Assembly (NCBI GenBank): GCA_947455205.1
Contig: CANGNF010000006.1
Coordinates: 62,001 to 126,000, forward strand
Direction: 5' to 3'
Length of the DNA: 64,000 nt
From: Acetobacteraceae bacterium
Lineage (GTDB): Bacteria > Pseudomonadota > Alphaproteobacteria > Acetobacterales > Acetobacteraceae
Shown: positions 24,516 to 33,951 of the stretch, in pieces
How the letters are laid out: every line of letters starts with the position of its first letter
Numbering within the stretch: position 1 is the stretch's first letter
Made by a program: the position numbers and the translations under genes
Notes under the pieces: generated by a model
Databases searched by the model: none
Seen by the model: only the letters and a program-made list of their open reading frames with translations
What the model was told of the DNA's origin: nothing

Positions 24516-25535
24516 TTACCGCAGCGGCAGGGCGTACATCAGGCCCCCGCGGGTCCACAGGTCGTTCAGGCCGCGCGGCAGCCCGATCGGGCTGCCGGCG
24601 CCCAGGTGGCGGTTGAAGCTCTCGCCGTAGTTGCCGACCAGCTTGATGACGTTGAAGGCCCAGTTCTCCTCCAGCCCCAGCGCCTTGCCGAAGCCCGGGG
24701 TGACGCCGAGGATCCGCATGATGTTGGGGTCCTGGCTGGTCCGCATCTGCTCCACATTGGCGCTGGTCAGGCCGATTTCCTCTGCCTCCACCATCAGCCG
24801 CAGCACCCAGGCCACCAGGTCCAGCCACTGGTCGTCGCCATGGCGGACCATGGGGCCCAGCGGCTCCTTGGAGACGCGTTCCGGCAGGATGACGTGGTCG
24901 TTCGGGTCGCGCAGGGCGGAGACGCGCAGCGCGGCCAGCTGGCTGGCGTCGCTGGTCATGGCGTCGCACCGGCCGGCCTGGTAGGCGGCGGTCATCTCAT
25001 CCATCGAGGACAGCACGACCGGGGAGATGCGGATGTTCTCCCGCCGGGCGTAGTCGGCCAGGTTCAACTCGGTGGTGGAGCCGGGCAGCACGCAGACCGT
25101 TGCGCCGTTCAGCTGCTTCGCGCTGGTGATGTTGGCGCGCTTCGGCACCATGAAGCCCTGGCCGTCGTAGAAGTTCACGCCGGCCATGTTGAAGCCCAGC
25201 GAGGTGTCGCGCAGCAGGGTCTGGGTGACGTTGCGGGCCAGCACGTCGATCTCGCCGGATTGCAGCGCCACGAAGCGGGTCTGGTAGGTGGTGGGGACGA
25301 AGCGGACCTTGCTGGTGTCGCCCCACAGCGCCGCGGCGATGGCGCGGCAGAAGTCGGCATCCAACCCCTGGTACACGCCGCGCGCGTCCGGCGCGCTGAA
25401 GCCGGCGACGCCGGTGTTGACGCCGCAGATCAGGCTGCCGCGCGCCTTCACCTGGTCGAAGGTCGTTCCGGCTCCTGCCGGTGTTGAACTAATCGCGAGT
25501 GTTAGAAAAAGCAGCAGTTGCAGAAGCCGACTCAT
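24516..25535 (-). CDS. amino-acid ABC transporter substrate-binding protein (AapJ-like)
   Basis: A 339-residue SBP_bac_3 protein with a Sec signal (LLQLLLFLTLAISSTPAGA). The mature part follows the general L-amino-acid receptor AapJ: VKARGSLICGVNTGVAGFS, YQGLDADFCRAIAAALWGD, EIDVLARNVTQTLLRDTSLG, and FYDGQGFMV. It starts at 25535, 6 nt after AGGAG. No permease or ATPase gene is adjacent, so in this window it is an orphan receptor. Confidence 0.9.
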   Translation of the reverse strand: MSRLLQLLLFLTLAISSTPAGAGTTFDQVKARGSLICGVNTGVAGFSAPDARGVYQGLDADFCRAIAAALWGDTSKVRFVPTTYQTRFVALQSGEIDVLARNVTQTLLRDTSLGFNMAGVNFYDGQGFMVPKRANITSAKQLNGATVCVLPGSTTELNLADYARRENIRISPVVLSSMDEMTAAYQAGRCDAMTSDASQLAALRVSALRDPNDHVILPERVSKEPLGPMVRHGDDQWLDLVAWVLRLMVEAEEIGLTSANVEQMRTSQDPNIMRILGVTPGFGKALGLEENWAFNVIKLVGNYGESFNRHLGAGSPIGLPRGLNDLWTRGGLMYALPLR

Positions 25536-25677
25536 GATTAATCTCCTGGTGGATAGCCACGGAAACCCTAGGCTGAAGCTGCCCCCGCCGTCATCAGCCT
25601 GGACGCCCGGTGTTGCATTCAGTGGCTGTTCACTTGTATGTGTGTATGCAGTAGACCGTGCTTTGGAGCCCCCCAGG

Positions 25678-25905
25678 ATGAACCCGTCGGCCCTGCCCGT
25701 TGAGAGCGAGAATGAGACGACCGACCGGCAGGCGCTGCTGCTGATGCTCTCGTATGTCGAGGCGGAATGCCGGCGGCTGGGGGCGATGGACGCGGCGCGG
25801 CATGCCGCGCTGGCGGCGGGGCTGCTGCCGGAGATCGTGCTGCCGGCCAACCCGGTTTCGCCGCCGGCCGAGGCGAAGCGCGGCCGCGGGCTGCGGCTGC
25901 ACTGA
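25678..25905 (+). CDS. small conserved-looking hypothetical protein, 75 aa
   Basis: A 75-residue acidic-then-basic protein. The core QALLLMLSYVEAECRRLGAM, then DAARHAALAAGLL, is a helix pair, and I recall similar small proteins in Acetobacteraceae, all without a function. It is divergent to the AapJ-like gene; the AT-richer leader has TTGCAT at 25613-25618 and GTATGT/TATGTG about 17-18 bp later, a possible promoter. The ATG follows CAGGATG with only a weak ribosome-binding site. Confidence 0.6.
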   Translation: MNPSALPVESENETTDRQALLLMLSYVEAECRRLGAMDAARHAALAAGLLPEIVLPANPVSPPAEAKRGRGLRLH

Positions 25906-25923
25906 GCGCGGCGCGCCCGGGGG

Positions 25924-26565
25924 TCAGCCCCGGCGCAGCAGGAACAGCGCCTGTTCGCCGAACAGGTTGGCCAACCTGGCGGAACGCCGCCACGGCGCCC
26001 GCAGGCCGTTCTCATCCGCGGCCAGCCATTGCTCCACCACATAGCCTTCCAGCGCGCACAGGTCGAAGAAGTCGCGGATGGTGCAGGGGTGGATGTTCGG
26101 CGTCTCGAACCAGGGCCGGTGCCAGGTGCCGGTCATCGGCATGCGGCCCTTGGTCAGCAGCTGCCAGCGCACCTGCCAATGGCCGAAATTCGGGAAGCTG
26201 ACGATGGCGTGCCGGCCGATGCGCAGCATCTGGCGCAGCACTTCTCGCGGGCGTTCGACGGCCTGCAGGGTGCGGGACAGCACGACGTAGTCGAAGGCGG
26301 CATCCGGGTAGAAAGCCAGGTCGTTGTCGGCATCGCCATGGATCACCGCCAGGCCGTTGGCCACCGCTTCCGTCACCTCGGCCATGTCGATCTCGATGCC
26401 CCGGGCATCGGCGCCCTTGGTCGTCGTCAGGTGGGCCAGCAGCGCGCCGTCGCCGCAGCCGATATCCAGCACGCGGGCGCCGGGCGTCACCATCTCGGCG
26501 ATCAGCCTGAGGTCCAGCCGCATGTTCTTGGCGACGTACTGGATCGGGGCATGGGTATCGGGCAT
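25924..26565 (-). CDS. metW: methionine biosynthesis protein MetW
   Basis: A 213-residue methyltransferase-fold protein that works with MetX in homoserine activation. The motif MRLDLRLIAEMVTPGARVLD, followed by IGCGDGALL, the EIDMAEVTEAVANGLAVIHGD segment and FPNFGHWQVRWQLL are MetW hallmarks, with TWHRPWFETPNIHPCTIRDF at the C-terminal side. It lies 5 bp downstream of metX in the same operon. Its exact biochemical role is still debated; it is needed for MetX activity in some bacteria. Confidence 0.93.
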   Translation of the reverse strand: MPDTHAPIQYVAKNMRLDLRLIAEMVTPGARVLDIGCGDGALLAHLTTTKGADARGIEIDMAEVTEAVANGLAVIHGDADNDLAFYPDAAFDYVVLSRTLQAVERPREVLRQMLRIGRHAIVSFPNFGHWQVRWQLLTKGRMPMTGTWHRPWFETPNIHPCTIRDFFDLCALEGYVVEQWLAADENGLRAPWRRSARLANLFGEQALFLLRRG

Positions 26566-26570
26566 GGACC

Positions 26571-27725
26571 TCAAACCCCCAGCCTGGCGGCGCAGCCGGA
26601 CAGGAAGCCGCCCAGCGCGCGGTGGAATTCCGGTTCCTCCAGCAGGAAGGCGTCGTGGCCCTTGTCGGTCGTGAACTCCACGAAGCTGACATTGGCCGCC
26701 GCCGCGTTCAACGCGCGCACGATGTGCCGGCTTTCGCTGGTCGGGTACAGCCAGTCGGTGCTGAAGGACGCCACGAAGAAGCGCGTGGCGGTGCCGGCGA
26801 AGGCATTGGCGAGGTTGCCGCCATGCTCGGCGGCAATGTCCAGGTAGTCTGTGGCGCGGGTGATGGTCAGGTAGCTGTTGGCGTCGAACCGGCGGACGAA
26901 GGTGCTGCCCTGGTAGCGCAGGTAGGACTGCACCTCGAACACGTCCTCCAGCAGGGTCAGGGTCTGCGCGCCGCGCAGCCGGCGGCCGAACTTCCGCTGC
27001 AACGCCTCCTCGGACAGGTAGGTGATGTGCGCGACCATGCGGGCCACCGAAAGCCCCTGGGCCGGCACGCGGCCATCCTCCCAGTAGCGGCCGCCCTTGT
27101 AGTCGGGGTCGGCATGGATCGCGGCGCGGCCGACCTCGTCGAAGGCGATGTTCTGCGCGCTGTGGTGCGCGGCCGTGGCGATGGGCACGCAGGCGAAGAC
27201 GCTGTCGGGGTAGCAGGCGGCCCATTGCAGCGCCTGCATGCCGCCCAGCGAGCCGCCGACCACGGCCAGCAGGCGCTCGATGCCCAGGTGCTCGACCAGC
27301 CGCTTCTGCTGGCGGACCATGTCGCGGACCGTCACATTGGGAAAGTCGGTGCCCCAGGGGCGGCCCATGCCGCGGCCTTCGGCGTCCGTCATCTCCTCGC
27401 GCGGGCCGGTGGTGCCCATGCAGCCGCCCAGCACGTTGGCGCAGATGATGAAGTAGCGGTTGGTGTCCAGCGGGCGGCCGGGGCCGACGATGTTGCTCCA
27501 CCAGCCCGGCTTGCCGGTCACCGGGTTCTGCTCGGCCAGGTACTGGTCGCCGGTCAGCGCGTGGCAGACCATCACCGCATTGCTGCGGGCCTGGTTCAGC
27601 TTGCCATAGGTGCGGTAGGCCACGGCATGGCGCGCCAGCGAGACGCCGCAGTCCAGCGCCAACTCCTCGGCGAAGACGGCGCGCTGGTGATCAACCTGCG
27701 TGAACGGGGAGACGGGTGGTAACAT
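26571..27725 (-). CDS. metX: homoserine O-acetyltransferase (or O-succinyltransferase)
   Basis: A 384-residue alpha/beta hydrolase that acylates homoserine for methionine synthesis. The triad is Ser159 ([15 protein letters not shown]), Asp324 (FSTDWLYP) and His357 (TDKGHDAFL). [12 protein letters not shown] is the oxyanion region. MetX proteins can use acetyl- or succinyl-CoA, and the acyl donor cannot be fixed by eye. Start 27725 (MLPPVSPF) was preferred to 27755. The 179 bp to the divergent chorismate mutase gene hold the dyad at 27801-27820 but no recognisable SAM riboswitch. Confidence 0.93.
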   Translation of the reverse strand: MLPPVSPFTQVDHQRAVFAEELALDCGVSLARHAVAYRTYGKLNQARSNAVMVCHALTGDQYLAEQNPVTGKPGWWSNIVGPGRPLDTNRYFIICANVLGGCMGTTGPREEMTDAEGRGMGRPWGTDFPNVTVRDMVRQQKRLVEHLGIERLLAVVGGSLGGMQALQWAACYPDSVFACVPIATAAHHSAQNIAFDEVGRAAIHADPDYKGGRYWEDGRVPAQGLSVARMVAHITYLSEEALQRKFGRRLRGAQTLTLLEDVFEVQSYLRYQGSTFVRRFDANSYLTITRATDYLDIAAEHGGNLANAFAGTATRFFVASFSTDWLYPTSESRHIVRALNAAAANVSFVEFTTDKGHDAFLLEEPEFHRALGGFLSGCAARLGV

Positions 27726-27800
27726 GGCCCTGGGCGTTGCGTTGTGGCGCAGCATTAAGGCCGCGCCGCCCTTGCTTCAACCTTTCGCGGGGCGGCGCCG

Positions 27801-27820
27801 GCGTTGCGCCCGCGCAACGC
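27801..27820. promoter_or_regulatory. 20-bp dyad between metX and the chorismate mutase gene
   Basis: GCGTTGCGC-CC-GCGCAACGC is a perfect palindrome with 9-bp arms and only 2 bp between them. That is too tight for an RNA hairpin but well shaped for a dimeric regulator, and it lies in a divergent promoter region. GC-rich chance symmetry is possible. Confidence 0.4.
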
Positions 27821-27904
27821 GGCGATGATGCGGCCGGTTTGGGCGCGGCGCGGCTTGGCGTGGCGGGCGCTGGCGTCTATTGCTGGTTTGGAAGACGCCA
27901 GGCA

Positions 27905-28747
27905 ATGAACGCAGTACCAGACCCCATGACCGCACCCCCTGCAGACCCGTCGCTGCCTGCCCTCCGGGCGGAGATCGACCGGCTGGACGACGCCCTGCAC
28001 GACCTGCTGATGCAACGGGCCGACGTGGTGGCCCGCCTGGCGCAAAGCCGCGCCAAGGGCGCCGGCACGCCGCTGCGCCCGGGGCGGGAGGCGCTGATCC
28101 TGCGCCGCCTGCTGGCGCGCCATGCCGGGCCGCTGCCCACCGCCGCCCTGGTGCGGCTGTGGCGGGAGATCTTTGCCTCCTCCACTCTGATGCAGGGCAA
28201 TTTCTCGGTCGCCGCCTGCATCCGCCAGCCGGAGCAGGAACGGGTGGTGCGGGAGCATTTCGGCGCCGGCACGCCGGTGAAGCTGCACCCGTCCAGCGCC
28301 GCGGCGCTGGCGGCGGTGTCCTCCGCCAAGGCCAGCCTGGCGCTGCTGCCCCTGCCGCAGGAGGCCGAGCCGGCCGAGGCCGCCTGGTGGACCCGGCTGG
28401 AAAGCCCGCGCCTGCAGGTGGTGGCGCGGCTGCCCTTCCTCAGCGCCGCCGAGCATGGGCTGGAAATGCTGGCGGTGGCGCCGGTGCCGCCGGATGAAAC
28501 CGGGCATGACCGCAGCCTGCTGCGGCTGGAGACCAGCCGGTCGCTCAGCCGGGCGGCGGTGGCGCAGGCGCTGAACGCCGCCGGACTGGTGCCCCTGACG
28601 CTGCAACTGCGGACCGATGCCGGCTTTACCCGCCTGCTGGTCGAGGTGGACGGCGCGGTGCAGGCCGACGACCCGCGCCTGGCCGGGCTGCCCTTCGACC
28701 GTGCCCAGCCGCTCGGCTTCTATGCCGTGCCGGAGAGAGGAGAGTAG
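27905..28747 (+). CDS. chorismate mutase with C-terminal prephenate-dehydratase-like region
   Basis: A 280-residue protein. Residues ~18-95 form an AroQ chorismate mutase ([27 protein letters not shown], and the helix with [10 protein letters not shown]), converting chorismate to prephenate. Residues ~100-200 ([31 protein letters not shown]) follow the layout of a prephenate dehydratase periplasmic-binding-like fold without an obvious TRF-type catalytic motif, so this half may be degenerate or regulatory. It is followed 2 bp later by hisC and then tyrA, giving an aromatic/histidine operon. Confidence 0.82.
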   Translation: MNAVPDPMTAPPADPSLPALRAEIDRLDDALHDLLMQRADVVARLAQSRAKGAGTPLRPGREALILRRLLARHAGPLPTAALVRLWREIFASSTLMQGNFSVAACIRQPEQERVVREHFGAGTPVKLHPSSAAALAAVSSAKASLALLPLPQEAEPAEAAWWTRLESPRLQVVARLPFLSAAEHGLEMLAVAPVPPDETGHDRSLLRLETSRSLSRAAVAQALNAAGLVPLTLQLRTDAGFTRLLVEVDGAVQADDPRLAGLPFDRAQPLGFYAVPERGE

Positions 28748-28749
28748 AC

Positions 28750-29832
28750 ATGGCCCACCCCTTGCCGCGCCCCAGCATCCTCTCGATCGAGCCCTATGTC
28801 GGTGGCGAATCGAAGGTCGAGGGCGTCAACCGCATCATCAAGCTGTCCTCCAACGAGGGCGCCTTCGGCGTGCCGCCCGGCGCCGTGGCGGCCATGCAGC
28901 GCGCCGCGGCCGAGATGCACCGCTACCCCGACGGCCACGCCAATGCGCTGCGCGCCGCGCTGGGGCGGAAGTTCGGGCTGGACCCCGCGCGGATCGTCTG
29001 CGGCAATGGCAGCGACGAGATCATCCAGCACCTGATCCTGGCCTATGGCGGCGAGGGCACCGAGCTGGTGATGAGCGCGCATGGCTTCGTCATGTACGAC
29101 ATCTCCGGCCGCTATGCCGGCTGCCGCGTGATCAAGGTGCCGGAGAAGAACCTGACGGCCGATGTGGACGCGATGATCGCGGCCTGCGGCCCGCGCACCA
29201 AGCTGGTCTTCCTGGCCAACCCGAACAACCCGACCGGCAGCATGCTGCCGCGCGGCGAGGTGACCAGGCTGCGCGCCGGGCTGCGCGACGACATCCTGCT
29301 GGTGCTGGACAGCGCCTACGCGGAATACGTCCGCCACCCCGACTACGACGCCGGCGTGGAACTGGTGGATGCCGGCACCAACACCATCATGACCCGCACC
29401 TTCAGCAAGGTGTTCGGCCTGGGCGGCGCGCGGTTGGGCTGGGCCTATGCCGGGGCCGAGGTGATCGACGTGCTGAACCGCGTGCGCGGGCCGTTCAACG
29501 TCAACGCCCAGGCGCTGGCCGCCGGCGTCGGCGCGCTGGAGGAAGAGGGCTGGATCGAGAAGTCCGTGGTCCATAACGCACTGTGGCGCGGCAAGCTGGG
29601 CGACGCGCTGCGCGAGCTGGGCCTGGTGGTCTATCCCAGCGAGGGCAACTTCCTGCTGGTTGATTTCGGCGACCCCGCGCGGGCCAAGGCCTGCGACGCG
29701 GCGCTGCGGGCGCGTGGCGTGATCGTGCGGCTGGTCGGCGCCTACAGCCTGCCGAACTGCCTGCGGATCACCGTCGGCACCGCCGAGGAATGCACGCTGG
29801 TGCTGGAGGCCGTGAAGGCGTTCCTCGGATGA
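28750..29832 (+). CDS. hisC: histidinol-phosphate / aromatic aminotransferase
   Basis: A 360-residue PLP-dependent class I/II aminotransferase. The PLP lysine is Lys220 in [29 protein letters not shown] and LDSAYAEYV contribute the cofactor Asn and Asp/Tyr. In HisC it transaminates imidazole-acetol phosphate. Its position between the chorismate mutase and tyrA suggests it also serves phenylalanine/tyrosine synthesis, as in other alphaproteobacteria (inference). Its TGA overlaps the tyrA ATG. Confidence 0.92.
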   Translation: MAHPLPRPSILSIEPYVGGESKVEGVNRIIKLSSNEGAFGVPPGAVAAMQRAAAEMHRYPDGHANALRAALGRKFGLDPARIVCGNGSDEIIQHLILAYGGEGTELVMSAHGFVMYDISGRYAGCRVIKVPEKNLTADVDAMIAACGPRTKLVFLANPNNPTGSMLPRGEVTRLRAGLRDDILLVLDSAYAEYVRHPDYDAGVELVDAGTNTIMTRTFSKVFGLGGARLGWAYAGAEVIDVLNRVRGPFNVNAQALAAGVGALEEEGWIEKSVVHNALWRGKLGDALRELGLVVYPSEGNFLLVDFGDPARAKACDAALRARGVIVRLVGAYSLPNCLRITVGTAEECTLVLEAVKAFLG

Positions 29833-30716
29833 GTGCGCCGCTGTTCAACCGGCTGTGCCTGGTGGGCATCGGGCTGATCGGGTCCTCCATCGCGCGGCTG
29901 GCGAAGGAGCGCGGCGATATCGCCGGCACCATCGTGGCCACCGCGCGCAGTGCGGAAACCCTGGCCCGGGTGCGCGAACTGGGCATTGCCGACGAGGTGG
30001 AGCCGGACGCGGAGCGTGCCGTGGCCGGTGCCGACTGCGTGATCTTCTGCGTGCCGGTCGGCGCCTATGCCAAGGTGATGGCGCAGGTGGCGCCGCACCT
30101 GGCGCCCGGCTGCGTGCTGACCGATGTGGGCTCCACCAAGGGCAGCGTGGTGCGCGACCTTGGCCCGCTGCTGCCGCCCGGCGTGCACCTGGTGCCGGCG
30201 CACCCGATGGCGGGCACCGAGCACAGCGGCCCGGATGCCGGCTTCAGCACCCTGTTCAAGGGCCGCTACACCATCGTCACGCCGCTGCCGGAGACCGACC
30301 CGGACGCCGTGGAGAAGGTGAAGGAGCTGTGGCGCCGCGCCGGTTCCACCGTGGAGACGCTGGACCCGACCACGCATGACAAGGTGGTCGCCATCGTCAG
30401 CCACCTGCCGCACCTGATCGCCTTCACCATCTGCGGCACCGCCGACGACCTGGCGGAGGAGACCCGCGAGGCGGTGCTGAAATTCGCGGCGTCAGGCTTC
30501 CGCGACTTCACCCGCATCGCCGCGTCAGACGTGGACATGTGGCGCGACGTGTTCCTGAACAACCGCGAGGCGCTGCTGGAGATGCTGGCGCGCTTCACCG
30601 AGGACGCGCACGCGCTGGGCCGCGCGGTGCGCTGGGGCGAGTCGGCGTTCATCGAGGACCGCATCCGGCGTGGGCGCCGGATCCGTCGTGGGCTGGTGGA
30701 GCGCGGGCAGGCCTAG
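29829..30716 (+). CDS. tyrA: prephenate/arogenate dehydrogenase
   Basis: A 295-residue NAD(P)-dependent enzyme of tyrosine synthesis. The Rossmann motif [10 protein letters not shown] is near residue 11, [11 protein letters not shown] follows, and the catalytic-site blocks [14 protein letters not shown] and [10 protein letters not shown] (active His) are intact. It has no ACT domain, so feedback control may rest on another enzyme. Translationally coupled to hisC by ATGA and convergent, with 4-bp overlap, to the protease gene. Confidence 0.94.
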   Translation: MSAPLFNRLCLVGIGLIGSSIARLAKERGDIAGTIVATARSAETLARVRELGIADEVEPDAERAVAGADCVIFCVPVGAYAKVMAQVAPHLAPGCVLTDVGSTKGSVVRDLGPLLPPGVHLVPAHPMAGTEHSGPDAGFSTLFKGRYTIVTPLPETDPDAVEKVKELWRRAGSTVETLDPTTHDKVVAIVSHLPHLIAFTICGTADDLAEETREAVLKFAASGFRDFTRIAASDVDMWRDVFLNNREALLEMLARFTEDAHALGRAVRWGESAFIEDRIRRGRRIRRGLVERGQA

Positions 30717-31645
30717 AGTCTGTCGGCGCTGAAGGTATCGCAGCGCTTCACGTCGCCGCTCTCATAGCCCTGGCGGAACCAGCGCACGCGCTGCGCCGAG
30801 CTGCCATGGGTGAAGCTTTCCGGCACCACGCGGCCGGCGCTTTGCTGCTGTAGCCGGTCGTCGCCCACCGCGGCGGCGGCGTTCAGCCCGCTTTCGATAT
30901 CGCCGGGTTCCAGGAAGTGGCGCTGGCGGTCTGTCACGTTGGCCCAGACGCCGGCGAAGCAATCCGCCTGCAACTCCAGCCGCACGGAAAGCGCGTTGGA
31001 CTGCGCCTCGCTCTGGCTGCGGCGGGCGGCGTCGACGCGCGGGATGATGCCCAGCAGGTTCTGCACGTGGTGGCCGACCTCATGCGCAATCACGTAGGCG
31101 CGGGCGAACTCGCCGGGGGCGCCGAGCTTGCGCTCCATTTCGCGGAAGAAGGACAGGTCCAGGTAAACCTGATGGTCGCGCGGGCAGTAGAACGGCCCCA
31201 TGGCGGATTGCGCCATGCCGCAGCCGCCCTGGGTCCCGCCGGAGAACAGCACCAGCCGCGGCTGTTCGTACTGCCGGCCCTGCTGCTGGAACAGGCCGGC
31301 CCAGGCGTCCTCGGTCGTGGCCAGCACGCGGCTGACGAAGCGGCGCTGGGCGTCGTCGTCGCCGCCGCCATGCTGGCCGCCGGCCGGCGCCGGGGCCGGC
31401 TTGCCCTGCGGGTAGCTCTGCTGTTGCTGCGGCGCCTGGCCGGGGTCGCCGCCCTGGAACAGGAAGCTGGGGTCCACCCCCAACAGCAGCGCCACGACGA
31501 TGATGGCGACGGTGCCGAGGCCGCCGCCGCCGATCAGCACCGGCATGCCGCCGCGGCCGAAGCCGCCGCCACCACCACCGAACCCGCCGCCACCGCTGCG
31601 GCGGTCCTCGACATTGTCGCTCTCGCGTTGGTCATCCAGGCGCAT
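30713..31645 (-). CDS. YpfJ/KPN_02809-family neutral zinc metallopeptidase
   Basis: A 310-residue membrane-anchored protease. A Gly-rich N-terminus (residues 18-45) precedes one membrane span (GTVAIIVVALLLGV, 44-57) and a Pro/Gln linker. The catalytic domain has the zinc motif His188-Glu189-x-x-His192 (IAHEVGHHVQ) and a second-helix glutamate in ELQADCFAGVWA. Four cysteines (GGCGMAQ, YCPRDHQ, ADCFAG, RCDTF) may form disulfides outside the cytoplasm. The substrate is unknown. Confidence 0.9.
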   Translation of the reverse strand: MRLDDQRESDNVEDRRSGGGGFGGGGGGFGRGGMPVLIGGGGLGTVAIIVVALLLGVDPSFLFQGGDPGQAPQQQQSYPQGKPAPAPAGGQHGGGDDDAQRRFVSRVLATTEDAWAGLFQQQGRQYEQPRLVLFSGGTQGGCGMAQSAMGPFYCPRDHQVYLDLSFFREMERKLGAPGEFARAYVIAHEVGHHVQNLLGIIPRVDAARRSQSEAQSNALSVRLELQADCFAGVWANVTDRQRHFLEPGDIESGLNAAAAVGDDRLQQQSAGRVVPESFTHGSSAQRVRWFRQGYESGDVKRCDTFSADRL

Positions 31646-31657
31646 GGCGAGGCTCCT

Positions 31658-32884
31658 TCAGGCGGCTTCGACCACAACCGCGGCGGCGCGCAGCCGTTCC
31701 AGTGCGGCCTCGCCCAGCAGCGGGCCGAGGATCTCGGCATTGTGCTCACCCAGCTTCGGCGCCGGGCGGGCCAGGATGCCGGGCGTGCCGGAAAGCCTGG
31801 GCACCGCGCCATGCATCGGCAGCCAGCCGCCGGGCATCTCGTCGTCGGGCACCTCGATCAGGCTTTCGTGCTGGACCAGGTAGGGGTCGCCGTCCAGCTG
31901 CTCGGCTTCCATGATCGGGCCGATGGTGACGCCGGCCTTGTCGAAATGCGCCAGGTTGGTGGCCAGGTCGCGTTCGCGGATATAGCCGGCGATGACGTTG
32001 TCCAGTTCCACGCCGTTCTCCACCCGCCGCTGGTTGGTGGCAAAGCGGGGGTCGCTGATCATGTCCTCCCGCCCGATGCTGCGGAACAGCTTCTCGGTCA
32101 TCCCCTGGGTGGAGGCGCTGAGGCAGACCCACTTGCCGTCGCTGGTCTGGTAGGCATTGCGCGGCGCGGCATTGGTGCTGCGGCTGCCGGTGCGCGGCTT
32201 GCGCTTCTGCGTCAGGCGCCAATTGGCCACTTGCGGTTCCAGCATGGTGAACAGCGGGTCGAACAGCGAGAGGTCGATGACCTGGCCCGGTCCGCCGCGC
32301 TCCGCCACGCGCAGCGCGATCATGGCGGCGGAGGCGCCGTAGAGCCCGGCATAGCCATCCGCCATGTACATCGGCGGCAGCACCGGCTCGCGATCCTCGA
32401 AGCCGCAGGTGGCGGCGTAGCCGGCATAGCCCTCGATCAGCGTGCCGAAGCCGGGCTTGTGCCGGTATGGCCCGGTCTGGCCCCAGCCTGACACCCGCAC
32501 GATGACAAGGCCTGGGTTGATCGCGTGCAGCTCATCTGGGCCTAGGCCCATCTGCTCCAGCACGCCGGCGCGGAAGCTCTCGACGAAGATCGCGGCGGTG
32601 GCGGCGAGCTGCTTGACCACCGCGATGGCCTCGGGGTCGCGCAGCTTCAGCGCGACCGACTTCTTGTTGCGGCTCAGCGTCTTCCACGCCGTGCTGATGC
32701 CGTTGATGCGCCAGGCGCGCAGCGTGTCGCCCTCGGGCGGCTCCACCTTCACCACCTCGGCGCCGTGGTCGGCCAGCACCTTGGTCAGGATGTTGCCGGC
32801 CACCAGGCGGGAGAGGTCCACCACGCGCACGCCGTCCAGCGCGCCGGTGGCATGGGGGTCGAAGGTCTTGCGTTCGGGGGTCAT
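31658..32884 (-). CDS. family III (CaiB/BaiF) CoA transferase
   Basis: A 408-residue CoA-transferase that moves CoA between carboxylic acids through an aspartyl-CoA intermediate. N-terminal LDGVRVVDLSRLVAGNILTK binds CoA; the catalytic Asp is probably Asp176 in PPMYMADGYAG. The start overlaps the stop of the Bug receptor gene (ATGA), so import and CoA activation of an organic acid are probably coupled (inference). The acid is not known. Confidence 0.9.
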   Translation of the reverse strand: MTPERKTFDPHATGALDGVRVVDLSRLVAGNILTKVLADHGAEVVKVEPPEGDTLRAWRINGISTAWKTLSRNKKSVALKLRDPEAIAVVKQLAATAAIFVESFRAGVLEQMGLGPDELHAINPGLVIVRVSGWGQTGPYRHKPGFGTLIEGYAGYAATCGFEDREPVLPPMYMADGYAGLYGASAAMIALRVAERGGPGQVIDLSLFDPLFTMLEPQVANWRLTQKRKPRTGSRSTNAAPRNAYQTSDGKWVCLSASTQGMTEKLFRSIGREDMISDPRFATNQRRVENGVELDNVIAGYIRERDLATNLAHFDKAGVTIGPIMEAEQLDGDPYLVQHESLIEVPDDEMPGGWLPMHGAVPRLSGTPGILARPAPKLGEHNAEILGPLLGEAALERLRAAAVVVEAA

Positions 32885-33852
32885 TCTGCGCGGATGTTGG
32901 CAGCGGTTTTGACCTGGCGCCAGCGTTCCAGGTCGGCATGCAGCACCTGCTGGAACTCACCGAAGCTGGTGTTGGCCGGCTTGGCGCCTTCCGCGTCGTA
33001 GATGCGCGCCAGGTTGGCGTCGGCCACGGCCTCGTTGCAGGCCTGGTGGATGGTGCGGCGCAGCGCCTCCGGCACGCCCTTCGGCGTCAACAGGCCCCAC
33101 CAGATCGAGACCTCGTAGTCCACGCCCTGCTGCTTCACGGTGCGAACGGGGGTGACGCCGGGTGGCAACTCGCCACCCTCGGCCGTGGCGGCGATGCAGC
33201 GGACCCGGCCTTCGCGGATGGCGGCGTTGGCGCTGGCGACCGTGGTGATCATCAGCTTGATGTTGCCGGCCATCAGGTCCGTCACCGCCGGCGCGGTGCC
33301 GCGATAGGGGATGTGGTTCATGCGGATGCCCGCGGCCAGGCAGAAGTATTCGGTGATGAAGTGGTTGATGCCGCCGGCGCCGGACGTGCCGTAGTCCACG
33401 CTGCCCGGCTGCTCCTTGCTCAGCTTGACCAGCGCCTGCACGTCCTGCGCGGCGAAGCCGGGATTCACCATCAGGAAGAAGGGGGCGCGGGCCAGCACGG
33501 CCACGGCGTCGAAGCTGCCCTCGGCGTCCCACGGCGTCTTCTGCAGCACCGCGCTGGTCGGGAAGCTACTGGAGGTCACCATCAGCGTGTAGCCATCGGC
33601 CGGCGCCTGGGCGACCGTGCCGGCGCCGATGCTGCCGCCGGCGCCGCCGCGATTCTCGATGACGAAGGGCTGGCCGAGCCGCTGGGTCAGGCGCTCCGCC
33701 AGCGGCCGGGCGATGGTGTCGTTGGACCCGCCGGGCGGGAAGGGCACGACGATCTTGACCGGGCGGTTGGGCCAGGCGGCTTGCGCGCTGGCCAGGGCCG
33801 GGGCGGCGAGGCTGCCCAGCAGGACGCGGCGGGTGGTGATGGCGTGTGACAT
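32881..33852 (-). CDS. TTT-family (Bug/TctC) binding protein
   Basis: A 323-residue periplasmic receptor. The Tat/Sec-like signal TTRRVLLGSLAAPALASAQA is followed by WPNRPVKIVVPFPPGGSND, FVIENRGGAGGSIGAG and ADGYTLMVTSS. It is the first gene of a two-gene operon with the CoA transferase, sharing an ATGA overlap. No TctAB permease is present. The start at 33852 was chosen because the signal peptide begins there; 33861 is also possible. Confidence 0.9.
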   Translation of the reverse strand: MSHAITTRRVLLGSLAAPALASAQAAWPNRPVKIVVPFPPGGSNDTIARPLAERLTQRLGQPFVIENRGGAGGSIGAGTVAQAPADGYTLMVTSSSFPTSAVLQKTPWDAEGSFDAVAVLARAPFFLMVNPGFAAQDVQALVKLSKEQPGSVDYGTSGAGGINHFITEYFCLAAGIRMNHIPYRGTAPAVTDLMAGNIKLMITTVASANAAIREGRVRCIAATAEGGELPPGVTPVRTVKQQGVDYEVSIWWGLLTPKGVPEALRRTIHQACNEAVADANLARIYDAEGAKPANTSFGEFQQVLHADLERWRQVKTAANIRAE

Positions 33853-33920
33853 GGCGGGCACCCTAGAGGCTGTACGGCTGCGACGGAACGCCGCAGCCGT
33901 GGTTCAGTCTCCCGAACGGA

Positions 33921-33943
33921 CCCTCCCCCGCGGGCGGGGAGGG
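33921..33943 (-). terminator. hairpin after malate synthase
   Basis: Perfect arms CCCTCCCC/GGGGAGGG with a 7-nt loop, just downstream of the minus-strand malate synthase stop. A second perfect stem ACGGCTGCG/CGCAGCCGT lies at 33874-33900. No T-run. Confidence 0.5.
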
Positions 33944-33951
33944 GGCGTGGC

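Noticed and set aside
27726-27904. SAM-II or other SAM riboswitch before metX
   Set aside because: Alphaproteobacterial met genes often have one, but the conserved SAM-II core could not be found on the minus strand; only GC-rich dyads are seen.
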